64,000 bases of DNA from assembly GCF_027596085.1 (NCBI RefSeq), contig NC_072453.1, positions 8,322,448 to 8,386,447 of the forward strand, written 5' to 3'. Below are positions 13,742 through 27,060 of the stretch, in pieces; the stretch's first letter is position 1, and each line of letters starts with the position of its first letter. The notes under the pieces are model-generated. The model was not told where the DNA came from, did no database searches, and saw only the letters and a list, made by a program, of their open reading frames with translations. A program made the position numbers and the translations under genes. This DNA is from Anoplopoma fimbria. Its lineage: Eukaryota > Chordata > Actinopteri > Perciformes > Anoplopomatidae.

Positions 13742-14760
13742 TTCATATACTGGAGCTGGCGAAGCACCAGAGCAGCTCAGCTAATCACACTTCTCTGTGA
13801 ACTCAACTGTTCCAGTGGCGTGGGCCAAACTCCCATCTCCATCGCTACCGCCGCCACCTTCTTTCTTCTGCTGCGTCTTGGAAAAAAAAATTATGAGATG
13901 AAGAAATGCCTTGCCATCGATACCAAGAGTTGATGGCGAAACAGGGAGTAATAGTATCATCATCATCATTATCTAGCAAATTAGCCGAACCTTTAAAGTG
14001 TTTCTCTGGGTGGCCTGTGCTCATCACTTACAGTTCTGGAAAGTTACTCAATACATGCAATGAATTACTCATTAATTATACATAATTGAAAAAGTAAATA
14101 CTAATTACTCAACAGCGGAAGTCATTTAGGGATGTCTTTTTGCCATTTGGGGGCTGTGCAACAAGCTGTAACCACAACATGGACATATTATGACTGTATA
14201 AAGATAATATGGTAAAATATGTTAATGAAACCATTCCTTATTTTACTAATCCAGCAGCCCAGAGCTCCAATATTCATTCTCCTTTTTTTACTCTGTTTTG
14301 TTTTTTATGTGGCAAAATACACGGCTCTTCAGCTGCTAAATGCTTCGGAGATTTATGCTGAAAATAGCATAAACGCATAAAACCTTTGAGCTGATGGGAA
14401 CTGCAGCATCAACTGATCCTCGAGGGTTCATCATTACCAGCAACTTTGTTCATTTCCATTGTTATATAAACGTTTCATTAGTGAAGCATTAGCAAATATA
14501 GAGGATCCATGGGATGCCAAATTGTGCCAAGTGGTGTGAAGTTGGGGGTCTAAGGACCCTCCCCCACTACCTACCCCTCTACTTCCAGCACCCTTGCTTG
14601 AACCTCAACCATCTCCGAACTCTGCCTTCATTTTTATCACGACTACACACCTGTGAAGTTTCATGACTTCGTCTTGCACGGTTTGGGCGCTATCACGTTG
14701 ACGAAATCTCTCAGAAATATGAACACCTGGCAAAGTACTCAAGACGGCTTCTGTGGTGGT

Positions 14761-14799
14761 TCATTTGAGGACTCATTTGAGGACTCATTTGAGGACTCA
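14761..14799 (+). repeat. 12-bp tandem repeat, three copies
   Basis: TCATTTGAGGAC is repeated three times perfectly, followed by a partial TCA. It sits in a short frame reading SFED repeats, but nothing around it supports a gene. Confidence 0.9.
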
Positions 14800-16263
14800 G
14801 ACACAAACTCACAAGGTAAAAGCTACACCAGAGGCTGGTAAAAATGAGTGGTTTGTTTTTGTGGTTTGCTAAACAGCCATCCTACAGTTTGGGAGTACCA
14901 ACTGACTATCAATAGCTAGCTTAGCCGTGAAGCAGTGATTCCTGAATTCTTACAAGACGACAACTTTGGAGTTACTGTCAGGGGATTTTGCTTCCAATCA
15001 TCAGCCCCCATGTGTCAAAATACCGTGTACATCCTGGACCCAAATCAAACACATAACCTTGGAAATTGACATATTGCATGAGTGTCAAATTTCTAGCTCT
15101 TCAAGAGTTTGGCCTTCATTGTCAAGTCTTGTCTTTCCTACCAGAAAAAACGAAACCACATCAACAGACACCCGAGTGGCGTCGTATTCATTGTGGTCTA
15201 CCGCCATGTAACCAGCCCAGGTTACACCGCTCACATCTGTGGTGAACATTTCTAATCCACCAGGTTATCCCCCACTCCTCTCATCCTCAACCGGAGGATC
15301 AGTTCAAGATGGTTTGCATCAATTTGGGCTCTTTTAAAGTGGTCGGCCCTCGGTTAACCGCGACACAACATGTGGTGCAGCCCCCACCCCTTCAGCACAG
15401 TGAAGCCAAGGACCGCAGGGCTGTGGCTGGGAGTAGGAGGAGGGAAAGAAATGCTGACACATCGGCTGATGCTTCACAGAGGGTGTGTATTTGATGATTT
15501 CTCTGTCAGTGTCATAGTGTGAAAACAGTGGGATGCACTTGTACCAAAGGAAAGAACATTTCTAAGGATGAGTAATTCCTTTAAAGATGCTAACAAAGGG
15601 CCACATATGTTTTTTTATTTTGCATCAGCTATATTTGTTTGCATCGCCATTAGACTTAAACCAAAAGCTGAACCAGATTACATCCCCTAAATGATGCTTT
15701 TCATGTAAGAAACTTAACCCTCCTGCTAAACTGCGAAGGTTATTTTTCACATATATCACAGAGTATAATGAGCCCTCGCCGGGGGACAAACTGTGTCCTG
15801 TAATGGTTTCAGTAGATTTCCCTCAGTCTTGGCATGAACAGAGGGCATACGGGAATGTGTCTGTCTCTGTCTGTGCGTGTTCTATGTATTCCTGTGGGCT
15901 TTTTTTTTTCGTGTGTCAGTGTGGAGACGAGAGGAAGTCAGGGCGAACTCACTGCTAAGAAGTAGAAAGTCTCCCTATCAGAGGAAAACAAGCGTGATTG
16001 GAAGTCAGCAATTACCGCGTTGGAGATAACCATGAAACGGGGAGAGATAAGAGCGCCACGATTTAGCTCAATAGGCAAATCCCCCCGAGGCTTCTGGGAA
16101 CGGAGCTCCACACGCACAGCACACGCAGACTTTATAAACAGACACCAGTCCTGTCTTCTGACATTCTTTCACTCTGAGAGCAATCATGCTGGATTAACAT
16201 ATCCCATAATTAGCACACGTTATTCAGCAGGAACTCTTGTTAACATGACCTCAGACTTTTTTA

Positions 16264-16276
16264 TTATATATGTACG

Positions 16277-16334
<58 letters not shown>
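16264..16334 (+). repeat. (TA)n microsatellite
   Basis: An alternating TA tract, interrupted at its left end by GTAC and AAA, then perfect for about 45 bases. It is self-complementary and able to extrude cruciforms. Confidence 0.95.
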
Positions 16335-16337
<3 letters not shown>

Positions 16338-17496
16338 TGTGTGCATGGAGCTTTTACAGCATCTATTTTGTAACTCAGCCTTCGTGACTGTAGCTGATTT
16401 AATGATCTCATCATTGAATCTGTTGAAACATTGAGTTATGGTGTTTTTTTTGTCTGTTCATGGAAAAATAAATAGGTAAATGCAACTTTGAGATAAAGAG
16501 GTCAGTTACCAGAGGAACTCATCTGTTTTAAGCTATTTAAATGGAATTTGTCTCTTTTTAGCTATTTCCTTAGTGACTTCTTCTTATGGTCTGATGTATA
16601 CGTTGTTGGAAACAACAATATTTCGCTTACATATATATGCTGAGTTGGCGCTGTTCTCGTGACAATAAACTTATCTTGAATCTCGAAGTAAGCACTGAAA
16701 ACGGCAACTTCCAGTTTGGTCACAGGTCCAAATTAAACTGAAAAATTTAATAAAATAAATCAAATTAAATTTGTTTGCCGCTGGGAAGCTAGTGAGGGAT
16801 CATGTCCTTGTTGCTGCACTATTGACTCCGGCTGGTTGATCTGGGAGCATGAGGGAGTTTGGGAATGAGGATGAAGATGATCATACTTTATAGCCAGATC
16901 AAGTCTGAATTTTTTCTCCATCTGCAACATCAAGAAAGACCAAAAATTTAAGACAAGAAACCATGATGCATATATTTAACATTGACCTACAATCTTTTAG
17001 CAGAGTTTCATTTGGTGGAGCAGTTTTGACTTTTAAGTATTAATGTGTTCACCAGTGATGTGAAGTATTGTATAATGATGCCTAAAGTCACGTCATGAAG
17101 ACCCCACCATAATGATCTTTAGTGGGTCAGAGAGTAACCATTCTGTGAGAAGCTGTTTCTCTCAGTTATTGTGTTCTCTGTATAAATAGTGAAATACTCA
17201 GGAAGAACTGTTTATGGGTGTTTCAATAGCAAACTCCACTCTGCTGGGAAATCTGCTTGTTCTAAATGTCTCCTCAATTGTTTAAATGTTATTTCTGCTA
17301 TTAATCTCCCCTTAACATAATATGGTCGAGCCCGGTGAAACTATCTCACCTATTGTGCAACACTGTTGGTTTTGAAAAGGTTCCATGTTGATTTTTCCAA
17401 ATATTTAGGCTTGTGTATTGAATTATTTGTATTACGTTGTCTATTATTTAATAAGGCATTTCTGTGAACAAAGTGTTATACAATTAGAGAGCAAAA

Positions 17497-17553
17497 GTGT
17501 GTGTGTGTGTGTGTGTATCTGGAAAATAATATTTAGCTGTGTTTCTATTCGTA

Positions 17554-17639
<86 letters not shown>
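17497..17639 (+). repeat. Compound (GT)n microsatellite
   Basis: A 20-base (GT)n tract (17497-17516) is followed, after 42 bases, by an about 80-base perfect (GT)n tract (17559-17639). This is one of the longest in the window and creates spurious Cys-Val and Thr-His frames. Confidence 0.95.
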
Positions 17640-17641
<2 letters not shown>

Positions 17642-19264
17642 CATGAACACTGTTGTGCAGAACTTTGTGTACTACAATAACTGAATTCCTCTTGGCGTCC
17701 TGCCTCTGCTCTCTGCCAGAATAACCACACACTTAATCTCTCACTCTTCTTCTTTTTCTTCTTCTCCCTCTGTCTTTTCTTTTTTTTGTCTCCCTGCCTT
17801 GAATGCCAGCCCCTTCATCAAAGACGAGCATGTCTCTGAGCACTATCTGTAAAAGAAGCTTCTTGCTCTTCATCAACGCACAAACAAACAGGAGTTGTCG
17901 TCATTATATTTACTTTCTTTCTTTCTGGTCCCAAAGTCCCAAAGTGGCTTCTTTTGCTAATCCATGATTTTATTGTTCCTCGTCATGTTTATGTCTTCGC
18001 TGAGGTCAATCTCGGGCCGAAGGTTCTGAAAGGCTTTTTTTTTTATGACGAGCGCTGTCCTTTAAATTTTGGAACGCAGAAAAAGCTTTGAAACAGTTTG
18101 CTGTTTTCCTCCCAGCAATGACATAGCCGACAAGCAGAGGCATAATTCAAAACACAATAAATCAATGCGGATTTCAGTGGGATTGTGATAAGAGGAAGAA
18201 GAAGAAAAAAAAGCCCCTTAAAGCTTGATTCTCAGGCCCAGTGAGTTATGGACTGTCTGGTTTCACCAAGATCCTGAATCTGTATAAATAATCATCTGGG
18301 AAAATTAGGACTACCAGAGTCTATAAGGTATCGGTCAAGGCCGCGAGCACCATATGTTTTCAAGCGACGCTGAATAGCAGCGTGTTACGACCCGAGTCCA
18401 AATGTAAAGCAGTGTCCTTTTGACATGACGCAGCTGCAGCCGATTCACAAAACAGACAAACACCTGTTAATATCCTCCGCGAGCCAAAGGAGGCTTTTTT
18501 TTTCATTGCACACAAATAGCAATAAAGGGATTCACAGCCTCGCAAAATCATGACGCACGTCAGGCTAACATCTGAATATCTGAAACATGGTTGGGCCATA
18601 ATCTCTTTACAGCCAGCAGAGGCTGTTACTATGTTCAGGCGACTTCTGCTGCTTTTCTGCAGATCCATCTGGTTGTATACGGTACTATGAGGTACACTTC
18701 TCACAAAATTATTATTTTAGTTAAAAAACGTGTAGAAATAATAACAAATGTATCTCACACATTTAAAACAAGGTTTGTTCCCAGCTGATGTTTCTGTTTC
18801 CGTCTTATCTGTGCCTTTAAATCTGTGAGCAGCGGGTTATATGAGGGCCAACCAGCAGGGATCAGAAGCTACAATCTTTCCAAACACTGCTAAACCAAAC
18901 AAACACATCATGGCAGCCACATAGCTTTGATATTAGGTCTCATTACATGTACGAATATCAATAAATACCAACTAAGAGCAAAAAGATTCCACTTAACCCC
19001 CCCCCAAAAAAAATCATACATAAACAAAGCGAGTTGCAGAGATTGAACACTCGATGTGAAGATCTTATCTACTATGTACAGTGCACATTCAGTATGTTCA
19101 ATAAAACTACAAATCCCATAAGAAAAGTACAACTGTGTCTAGGACAAACAAGAAATGTTTCTATTGGATCCTATATGATAACCTCATAGTTGACTCCTCT
19201 TTTCTTGGTTACATAAACAGACAGCAATATAAACACCCCAACACACACAGGAAACACGAGGCAT

Positions 19265-19485
19265 TCGTCTGACAACTAATCACCCTTAATTGTGTGCTAA
19301 TAGTGAAAGCAATGCATGTGGAGGGAAAAGGAGGAGCACAGCGGGAGGAGGAGGAGGAAGGGGGAGCAATAGGAAGGGGAAAAGGGCAATTTCAACCCAA
19401 AATATATTAATGTAATCAAGGCAAATTAGTAGGTTTGGGATAACATTCCTGCGGTGCGGTGTGTTTATTTTGCAAGTAATGGAAA
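19265..19485. promoter_or_regulatory. Candidate conserved non-coding element
   Basis: Unique-looking sequence with clustered homeodomain- and POU-like cores (ACTAATCACCCTTAATTG, ATTAATGTAATCAAG, GCAAATTAG) around a purine-rich block (about 19321-19385). The texture resembles vertebrate developmental enhancers. This is impression and motif density only; conservation cannot be tested here. Confidence 0.3.
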
Positions 19486-19817
19486 GTAGGTAGAAGGAAA
19501 GGCAAATCTAGACTCACCTACCAAACTGCATGAATGCTTGCACTGTAATTGCTATTTTCTGAATTTAACCCTTTTTCTGTTTATTGGAGCAAAGCTGTAG
19601 ATTATGTATAAGATTATATGACATTTAAATCATAATGCATAGGCAGGTTTGAGGCTTGGAAAAAAAAAAGTTTGACAATGTCTGGACAATCATATCGAGG
19701 CGGAGTGTCAATGTACAATAAGTCAAAATTCAGGACAAACGTTGTTTAATGACTTCAACTGCAGAGCTCATTCTCACTAGTTTTAACAGATGACATCAAA
19801 TCACCCCAAATCCTGGC

Positions 19818-19945
19818 TATTCTATTTATTTATTTTTATTTATATTATATTATTTTTTATTTAAATTTTAAATATTTATTTATTCTATTTTATTTATGCT
19901 ATTTTATTTTTGTATTTTATTTTATTTTATATTTAATTTCTGGGT
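19818..19945 (+). repeat. AT-rich low-complexity tract
   Basis: About 130 bases of nearly pure A/T dominated by TATTT and TTTAT motifs. It directly precedes a LINE-like 3' tail. Confidence 0.85.
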
Positions 19946-19980
19946 TTTTTCTGAAATATCTATTGTTTTTATTGTTTCAT

Positions 19981-20150
19981 CTATTGTACTGTTTTATCCG
20001 GGTTTGAATTTAACCTTAGTCTAACCTTGCTTTTGTTGGGCTTCACTGTTGATCTTTCTGTTGCCATATTACCTTGCTTTTGCAGTCTGTCAAAGCACTT
20101 TGTAAACTCTGATTTTAAAGGCGCTATATAAACAAAGTTATTATTATTAC
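19981..20150 (+). mobile_element. Probable L2/CR1-type LINE 3' end fragment
   Basis: The segment ends with AAAGCACTTTGTAAACT and then GGCGCTATATAAACAAAG followed by TTATTATTATTAC. This is a familiar pattern for the 3' tail of fish LINEs that end in short tandem units. No reverse-transcriptase sequence is attached, so it would be a 5'-truncated copy. Confidence 0.5.
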
Positions 20151-21028
20151 TTGAATTCAATGGCGTAGAGGATGGGGATTTAGCCGCCATGATAGACTCT
20201 GAGCACATCCTGTTTTGTTTGCGTGTGTCCACATGCATAACTTTGCTTGAGTTCGTACGGCTGATGGTGTGAATGGTGTGTGTGGGCGTTGGCGTCTCCG
20301 TCGGTTTTATTCCTCCCCTGTTAGCGGCGGCTGAGTGACGAGCAGCGGGGAGGGAGGGTCAAGACGGCGGCGCAGAAACGCTGTGATGCTTAGCTCAACA
20401 AGATGTGCTCCGGGGCTCGAACCGTGCACCGTCCCTCATCCGACACAAGCGCACAAAGCTGTCGGACCCGCACGTAACGCACACCTCCCACTCCTCAATC
20501 ACACATGCACTTCTGCACACACATGCAAACACACCAGCGACTCCTGTTCATTGAGTCGAACGTTGAATTGTCCTCCAGCGACAAGCGCAGAGCTTCTCGA
20601 GTGTTGAAACAGACGGTGCTTTGTGTGAAACGTCTCCAAACACACGTCCAAGTTCACTCCGGAGACGAGTCCTGTAAGAGCTTGACCAGGCCACATCACA
20701 GTCAACTTTTTTTGTCCAAGAGCTACAACAATCCGCCAGTGTGCTGTGTGATGTGAAAAAAGGCACCGGCCTGCTATGCAATCCTGTGGATTTATAGCTG
20801 TTCAGACGTCCAAGAGGCACCTGTGGAGCAGGTTTTGTTTCCTAAAGAAAAAACTGAAATACCTTTATTCATTCTGTGTATTTAACATGGCCCGACTCTG
20901 TAAATACACTTAGTTATATTATGACATCTGTGGAAATACATGATTGATGAGCTGGATTTGAGCAGAGAAAAAGGAGTAAAGGTGGTTCAGGTTAGATGGC
21001 TGAACAAGAAGCGGAGTACGCAGTCACA

Positions 21029-21045
21029 CAGCGCCCACTGGTGGC
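21029..21045 (-). promoter_or_regulatory. CTCF-like motif
   Basis: The minus strand reads CCACCAGTGGGCGCTG, one mismatch from the CTCF core CCASYAGRKGGCRS. Occupancy is unknown; motif only. Confidence 0.35.
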
Positions 21046-21628
21046 GAGACACAATACTACCTTCCCTGTGCATCACTAGAGAGATGCAGTAAAACCACCG
21101 TTGCCCTTCACTACAACAAACGCCACAACAAATGACAGCGACCTAAAAGAATCACCCTTGTCAAATCAGGATGACCTAACTCAGGAGGGAGCTCATTTTG
21201 GGGATATAAAACCCTCAATAAACGTTTCCCAATGTGACCTTTTCATGGCGTCATGGGGCTCGTTGTCAAACAGCATAAACAAATATGACGTAACTGGGCC
21301 GGTGTAAAGCGTGAAAGCGACTCACTGGTTTATGAATAATGAGTGGTCACGGTCACGGTTGGTTTGCCGTCAATTGGAGACAGATGTGGGAGCGAAAGCA
21401 ACGCATGGGTGGCGTAATCTGGGTCGACCTCTAGAGGGGAGAGACAGGCAAACGCACACAGAGGGGTCTTCTCTCCGGGCATCACGGGACCTCGTTCTGG
21501 TGGCTGTTGAGTCATTGTTCTTCACTTTGGCTGCTCAACAGCGAATATTCAGTGTTTGAAAGATCACATCGAGGTCAAGACTGACTCAAACATTGTACAT
21601 CAATTTCTCTGCTGTGCACTTTTTATTT

Positions 21629-21716
21629 GACTATTTTATAAAGAAAATAATAGATATTTCCAAATAGGAAGTGACTATTTTATAAAGAAAAGAATAGATA
21701 TTTCCAAATAGGAAGT
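21629..21716 (+). repeat. 44-bp tandem duplication
   Basis: Two adjacent 44-bp units starting GACTATTTTATAAAGAAAA, differing at a single base, followed by the first bases of a third unit (GACT). It is a recent local duplication by its near identity. Confidence 0.95.
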
Positions 21717-24605
21717 GACTAATGTTGGGCTACTTATGCACAAAAGTGCACATAATAATCAGCTTTACATGCACCTGTGCACTCGACTGTTCAGAGCTCA
21801 CAACTCTCACGTATTGACTATGAGACTCACACAAAGAAATCCTAATTTGATAAAAAACTGTTTCAAAAATAGGTTAGCTGAAAAGCGCAACAGATTTCTG
21901 CTCAAAATGCACGACTATGGCACAAAAAAGTTTGAAGTAGTTTCCCTGTACATTACTGTAGAAGAACAGAGAAAGAACGTAAAATACACCAAATGTTGGT
22001 GCATCTAATTTGAACCTTTTTCATGTACACAGTCTATCTTTATATACAGTCTTTGCTCCATACTATATAGATATTTTCCATACCATAAAACTGCTCCGCA
22101 CCTGTTCTCCTGACGTCTTTTATGGAGAGAGAAATGATAATAAATAGGGTAAATAAAATAAAGTAAGCCATTGAGTTCACACTTTTTGCTGAAGCCACAC
22201 TATCATAAATAATAATAATGAAAAAAAATCAAGACAGTTTCTAAGATTTCGTGTTTAATATACAGACCAGTAAAGCTTCTCCATGACTTCAGACAGTTTA
22301 AAATCACTGCTGGATGTTTCATGAATAAGACACCAGGCAGTTGTTGTTCTAATAATAGCTCTTAACGTGCCAACACCTGCCTAACAGATGTGTGTGTGTT
22401 AATGAGACTGTGGGGTGAGTGTAAACAGATGAGATGATAATAATAGCTGATAAATGATATTCGTGTACACCGTAAACCTTTTATGCATTATATTACAACC
22501 TTGCCTGAGTTGGTTAGCCTCTCCGAGTGTTACGGCATGACTTCATGTTCTCACAATGTGGCGAGCTTCATCACAAGGGATGACGAGAGCTTATCTTGTA
22601 TGCTTTGGATCACATGTGCAACATTTTGTATCGTAAAGTTGGACATTATTCAAAATAACAGATTTTCTCTACTACTTTAAAACCAGTTTGGGGTAGTAGA
22701 GTTAGAACAATGGACTTGATGCCAAATCAGGGCTCCATGATGGATGGTAGATTTGCAAAAAATGGCATTTGTCTTTGGCGCTGGCATCCACACTAATACG
22801 TTGTTTTAAAACACATAACTTTTGCTACGTTTATGCCAAATGTCCACACTACTCTGCCGTTATAGAACCCCTGAAAAGAGGAAGTTTAAAAAGCTGCTGA
22901 CGCTGTTCTAGTTTAAAAACTCTGGGGTTGCATTTTAGTTTCGTTAAAGGTCAGAAACAATCGCTTCTTAATTGGGTTTTATCAGACATGACGTGTCCTT
23001 CCTGGATTTAGTTGGTAACCAAAACAGAGAGCAGAAAACAAGAGTGAAGATTGGACTTACATTTACTTTTTTAGGAAAAAATATAGTTTGTATGCCAATG
23101 TTGTGATTAAAGCTTGGCCCAAAGAGTGGCCGAAAACTAAATCCATCTTTTCCAAATCTATTGTGAGATATTAGACCATTTACACCTTGTTAATAAAAAT
23201 GTCAACAATATGAAGGTGTCGCTACAGTTTCCAATTCTTCTAACCAAAAAAATATAAGGTTTTTATATTCTTACAGGAAAGTTTAAAGACCATGATTATA
23301 TGTTTTTCTCTCCTCAAAAGTAAACTGGAAGATTTTTTTTGAGGGAATAAATCACTGCTCTGTAAACCATAATTCATTCAGTCTCTCTATAATCTATCAT
23401 TCCTTTTGCATACTGCAAGAAGGTATTATTTTATTCCCCAAAAGCTTCAAGCTCCATTCATACTGAAGAGTTTCTCAAATAGTGATGCATGATTACATCC
23501 GCCAGTTCCAATTACAATCAGAACGAGGTTTCAGCATCCAGCTGCGGAGCGAGGGGTCGGAGATCCACAATAGAGCTCATTTCATTCGGCCGGGAAGATT
23601 CGTCGGTTGCTTTTCCCTTTTTCCCCGACTTGAAATGCTTTTTTGGAAAAGTGTTCGCGGGGTCACTGATCACGGGGTCAGGAAAAGAAGCCTTAAATGT
23701 TTCTTTTGGCATGGACAGGCATGTCAACAGGAGTTTGGCAGAACAAGAAGCCGCCGCACAACTCAGGCTCAACCCATGAATCCACATACCGGAGGCTCCA
23801 CGGTGCACCTGACCTGCAGGAGTCGGAGATGGAGGAGGTGAAGGAGTTCTAGGTTTAACTCTTTTTTTTTTCTTCTTCTTCTCTCTTTTTGACATGCAGC
23901 CATCACTCTGGTTCCCCGCGGGGAGCAGAAAGGTCACGGCGAAGCCTTTATTCTGGCTCAGGTTTAGTAACACGCAGTTCTGGCCTCCAGAAGAACTCCT
24001 TTTCCTCTCTGGCACATGTTGAGGCTCTCTATCATCTCTCTCTTTCTTTTACGCTCTTGTGCTCTCTCGTCCCCACTTCCCTCCTGTCAGATCTGTCTTC
24101 ACAGGGGCTTGTAAAATTACCTGGCAAGAACAACTCAACGCACTGGACAGGACCGATGTCCCCAGCGTCCTGCAAACTTTTACAAACTTTTTTTTTTCTT
24201 TCATTAAAATGAAGAGTTCACTGAAAAGAGGTCCACTCTTTGTGCCAAAGGGTCAAGTATTACTGAATTTGCTGCGAAATTGCAAGGTGATTCGATATAA
24301 ATTTATCCAATTCCAAACCTTTCTAAAACAATGGCTATTAAATTTAATTTACTGAACATGTTGAAGCCATTGTGGCCAAATGGAGGTGCGTTTTTATTTC
24401 CTGTTCTTGGACAGGATCACCTCCTCACCATGGATTCTGACAAAAATAGAAGGTTTGCACTTTTCGGGTAATTGTTTCCACCGTGTTCTCTAACAGGATG
24501 ATGATCAGGGACTTTAAGAAAATAGTTCAGGCAATTAGCATAGTGTGAATTATATTTATATATATATAAGAGTTGTGTTTCTGCTGCCTTAACTTATACC
24601 AATGC

Positions 24606-25135
24606 TTAGACTGTACATTAAGAAGTGGACTTAGTCACCAGGATGTCATCTATTGGTTGTGGACTACGGTTTAGAATCCTTGAGTTTGGCATTTTGGCCT
24701 TTGACATTTTAGATTTTGCAACCAGAAATGACAGGAAAGGTTGAAGCTAAGTACAACCGAACGCTGTGCGACCATCAGTGTTACATTAACTTTCATGAAG
24801 TGAAAACACACTGTGAAAGAGTTAAAGTTAGAAGATGAAAACACGGACAACTCTCAGACTGGACAACGACGTGGTAGCGACCTGTCAATCACAAGATAGC
24901 CCCGCCCTAAAGCATTATCTTCTTTATGGTCTATTTGACTCTTTATGGGAGCATAACTTACTAAATGAACATCATGCTGTATTGAAGAAGACTTGAAACT
25001 AGAGATTGAGACCATAAACTCATGTTTACAATGTTTACTGAGGGAATAAATCAAGAGAGAAGTAGAGCCATTTTCTCATAGAATGCACTTCAGCATTGAC
25101 TTCACTTTTCAGAACCGGAGGTTGTCGCCTGGTCC
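24606..25135 (+). mobile_element. Dispersed repeat, copy 1 (family shared with 27357-27830)
   Basis: Starts TAGACTGTACATTAAGAAGTGGAC. It is near-identical to copy 2 over a core of about 200 bases (24877-25081 here) that includes the blocks CCCCGCCCTAAAGCAT and GAACATCATGCTGTATTGAA. The tail (AGAACCGGAGGTTGTCGCCTGG) also matches. The first third is more divergent, with an extra block, and a segment after TTTTCTCATAG is missing compared with copy 2. Non-coding; the class (MITE- or SINE-like) is not determined. Confidence 0.75.
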
Positions 25136-26827
25136 AGTATTCACACTCATTTATGTTGTGTGAGGCTTTGTTTTTGGTGTCTAACAACTCCTCAGATAAA
25201 TATATGTTTCTTTAAATGCTAAATGCTCCATATGTTCACCAGATACTCTCCACTATCGGTTGGTGCAGAGCAGGAAGTTTCAAGTATTTATTTTAGGGCT
25301 TGTTTGCTGAAAATGACTGCCTGCTGTGAAAGTTAAGTTGCACTAGTGAGCTGAAACTCGCCATAAAACTCTATAAAGCCGAGGGGAACTGTAGATCCAG
25401 GTGATAATTATCTGTGTGTTTATCATTATGAGCAACACCTTTTACATCCTCACATTGTTTACATATTGTCCTTTCATGCATTTTTATATCATACAGCCAA
25501 GTTAAGGGTGAAGGATCAGATTTGACATAACAAAAGAATCCATGCCACAAATAGAACAAAGTCAAACTGCACTATACTATTAAAAGACTGTATAACATAA
25601 CTGCATCTTTCATTTCAAGTAGTCCTTATATCATAAACACCATATTGTGCTGAGTGAGAGCAGTTCCAAAGATTCTCTCCCACGTATCACTGAAGCTCCT
25701 TCAATGTGAGCTAGAGGGCAGTGTTGTATCAGAGTGTAAAAGACATGAAGAAACACTCATCTGTGTAAATGTAGTGGGATTCTGGTCCACTGGTCCTTGA
25801 GCTGTCCTCAGGTTCAAACAGCCTTTACACAGGTTTAGATTGATATATAAGTGACTTTAAAATAAACCTTCAGATCCTTCCATTAGACCTATAATGTCAG
25901 TACAGTAGATGCAGCAGGTTCGCTATGAAAGTTGTGCATGTGTTGTAAATCTGCAACAAATCATCTGAAATGTAAATTTAAAGGGGATGTGAAAGTGTAT
26001 CTTTACGTTTAACCTTGAGAGAAAAGGAAGAAGCACTAATTATATTTACTTGTATTTGTCAGGGTTAGAAGTTTAAATGTATACAGTGCACTGCTGATTA
26101 AATAAGCAAACTTCAAACATACTTTCAGGCATTTCAACCAGAAAAATAATCGAACTTGAAGTCTCTTATGAACAATAACTGCAGTAATCTGTTGCATTTC
26201 TCTCTTTTTTACTTCACTGCTTGTTTTGTAGCTTAGAAGAGGAATTTCCCACGAAGGCTTGGACGCTTTCTTTCACCCTAAATAACAGGAACACAGTAGG
26301 GAGTGACCAGTCAGGATTTTAGCAGAAACTATAAAATGCTTCACTGACTAAGAACAACAGAATATATCATGATGTTTAATGTCTACTTAGTCTTTTTATA
26401 CAGACTTTCCCTTTAAAACAAACTCAAAAACTGTTTAATTTCAATATGTTGTTACATTTACACGTCACATTCATTCATCAGTTTGAAATGTGGCATCATT
26501 AGCTTATCCCTTTATTGCACACATACATTATCATGCATGCACTTTGAAAAAATGTGAGGTTTTTATTTAAGAGGCATCATTCAAATGTCATGAAGTGTTT
26601 TAAATTTCTTTTGCATCGTTAAATTCTCACATTACCGCTGTAAAAAATGTGACCTTCATATCGTTGAGTGACATTTTGAATACCACGAGCTCAAGAGTGA
26701 GTTTAAAGAAACAAAAGCAGTGAAGATGATTAGCACAAATGTCTTTGGCAGTCAAGCCATGGACGCAGCGTCGTATTTCCACTGACTTGTTTGTCAGTTG
26801 TCTCTCATTTCGTGGTTGCAAAACATC

Positions 26828-26832
<5 letters not shown>

Positions 26833-26860
<28 letters not shown>
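26833..26860 (+). repeat. (GA)n microsatellite
   Basis: A 28-base perfect GA run. Confidence 0.95.
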
Positions 26861-27000
26861 CCCCGCGGGAGCCCACTGTGGGATAAGATACACGAGAGAG
26901 CCACCCAGGCTTCATCATCACATTATACAACACTCAGCAAGCAGCGTCTGGCTCAGCTCAAATCAAAGTGAAAGTGATGGGGACCAGGAGGGATGTTGAA

Positions 27001-27060
27001 TGGAGGGGTGGTGGTGGTGGGGGTGGTAGAGGGCGGGGGTTGTGGGGGGGTTGGTTGTGG
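27001..27060 (+). repeat. G-rich low-complexity block
   Basis: A TGG/GGGG-rich 60-base stretch with at least four runs of three or more G on the + strand, compatible with quadruplex formation. Confidence 0.75.

Larger units (their letters stand above)
12720..19230. other. Intergenic DNA with simple repeats, no gene recognised
   Basis: Holds (GT)n at 13474-13499, (CA)n at 13714-13741, (TA)n at about 16264-16334 and two (GT)n tracts near 17.5 kb. A sequence ending GACAATAAACTTATCTTGAA (16661-16680) resembles the 3' tail of a fish non-LTR retroelement but is too short to classify. No coding gene is supported. Confidence 0.55.
20160..24600. other. Intergenic DNA, no gene recognised
   Basis: Short frames only. 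Contains a CTCF-like motif (21029-21045), a 44-bp tandem duplication (21629-21716) and a stretch (about 23015-23090) that weakly resembles the MITE family seen complete at 56.8 kb. GC-richer patches at 20300-20500 and 23500-23950 contain open frames, but none looks like a known protein. Confidence 0.5.

Noticed and set aside
23518..24015. A 165-codon minus-strand frame
   Set aside because: No family resemblance, includes a poly-Lys run from a T/C-rich tract, and a competing + frame covers the same bases.
25690..25710. CTAGAGGGCAGTG as a CTCF site
   Set aside because: The 5' half of the core motif does not match.
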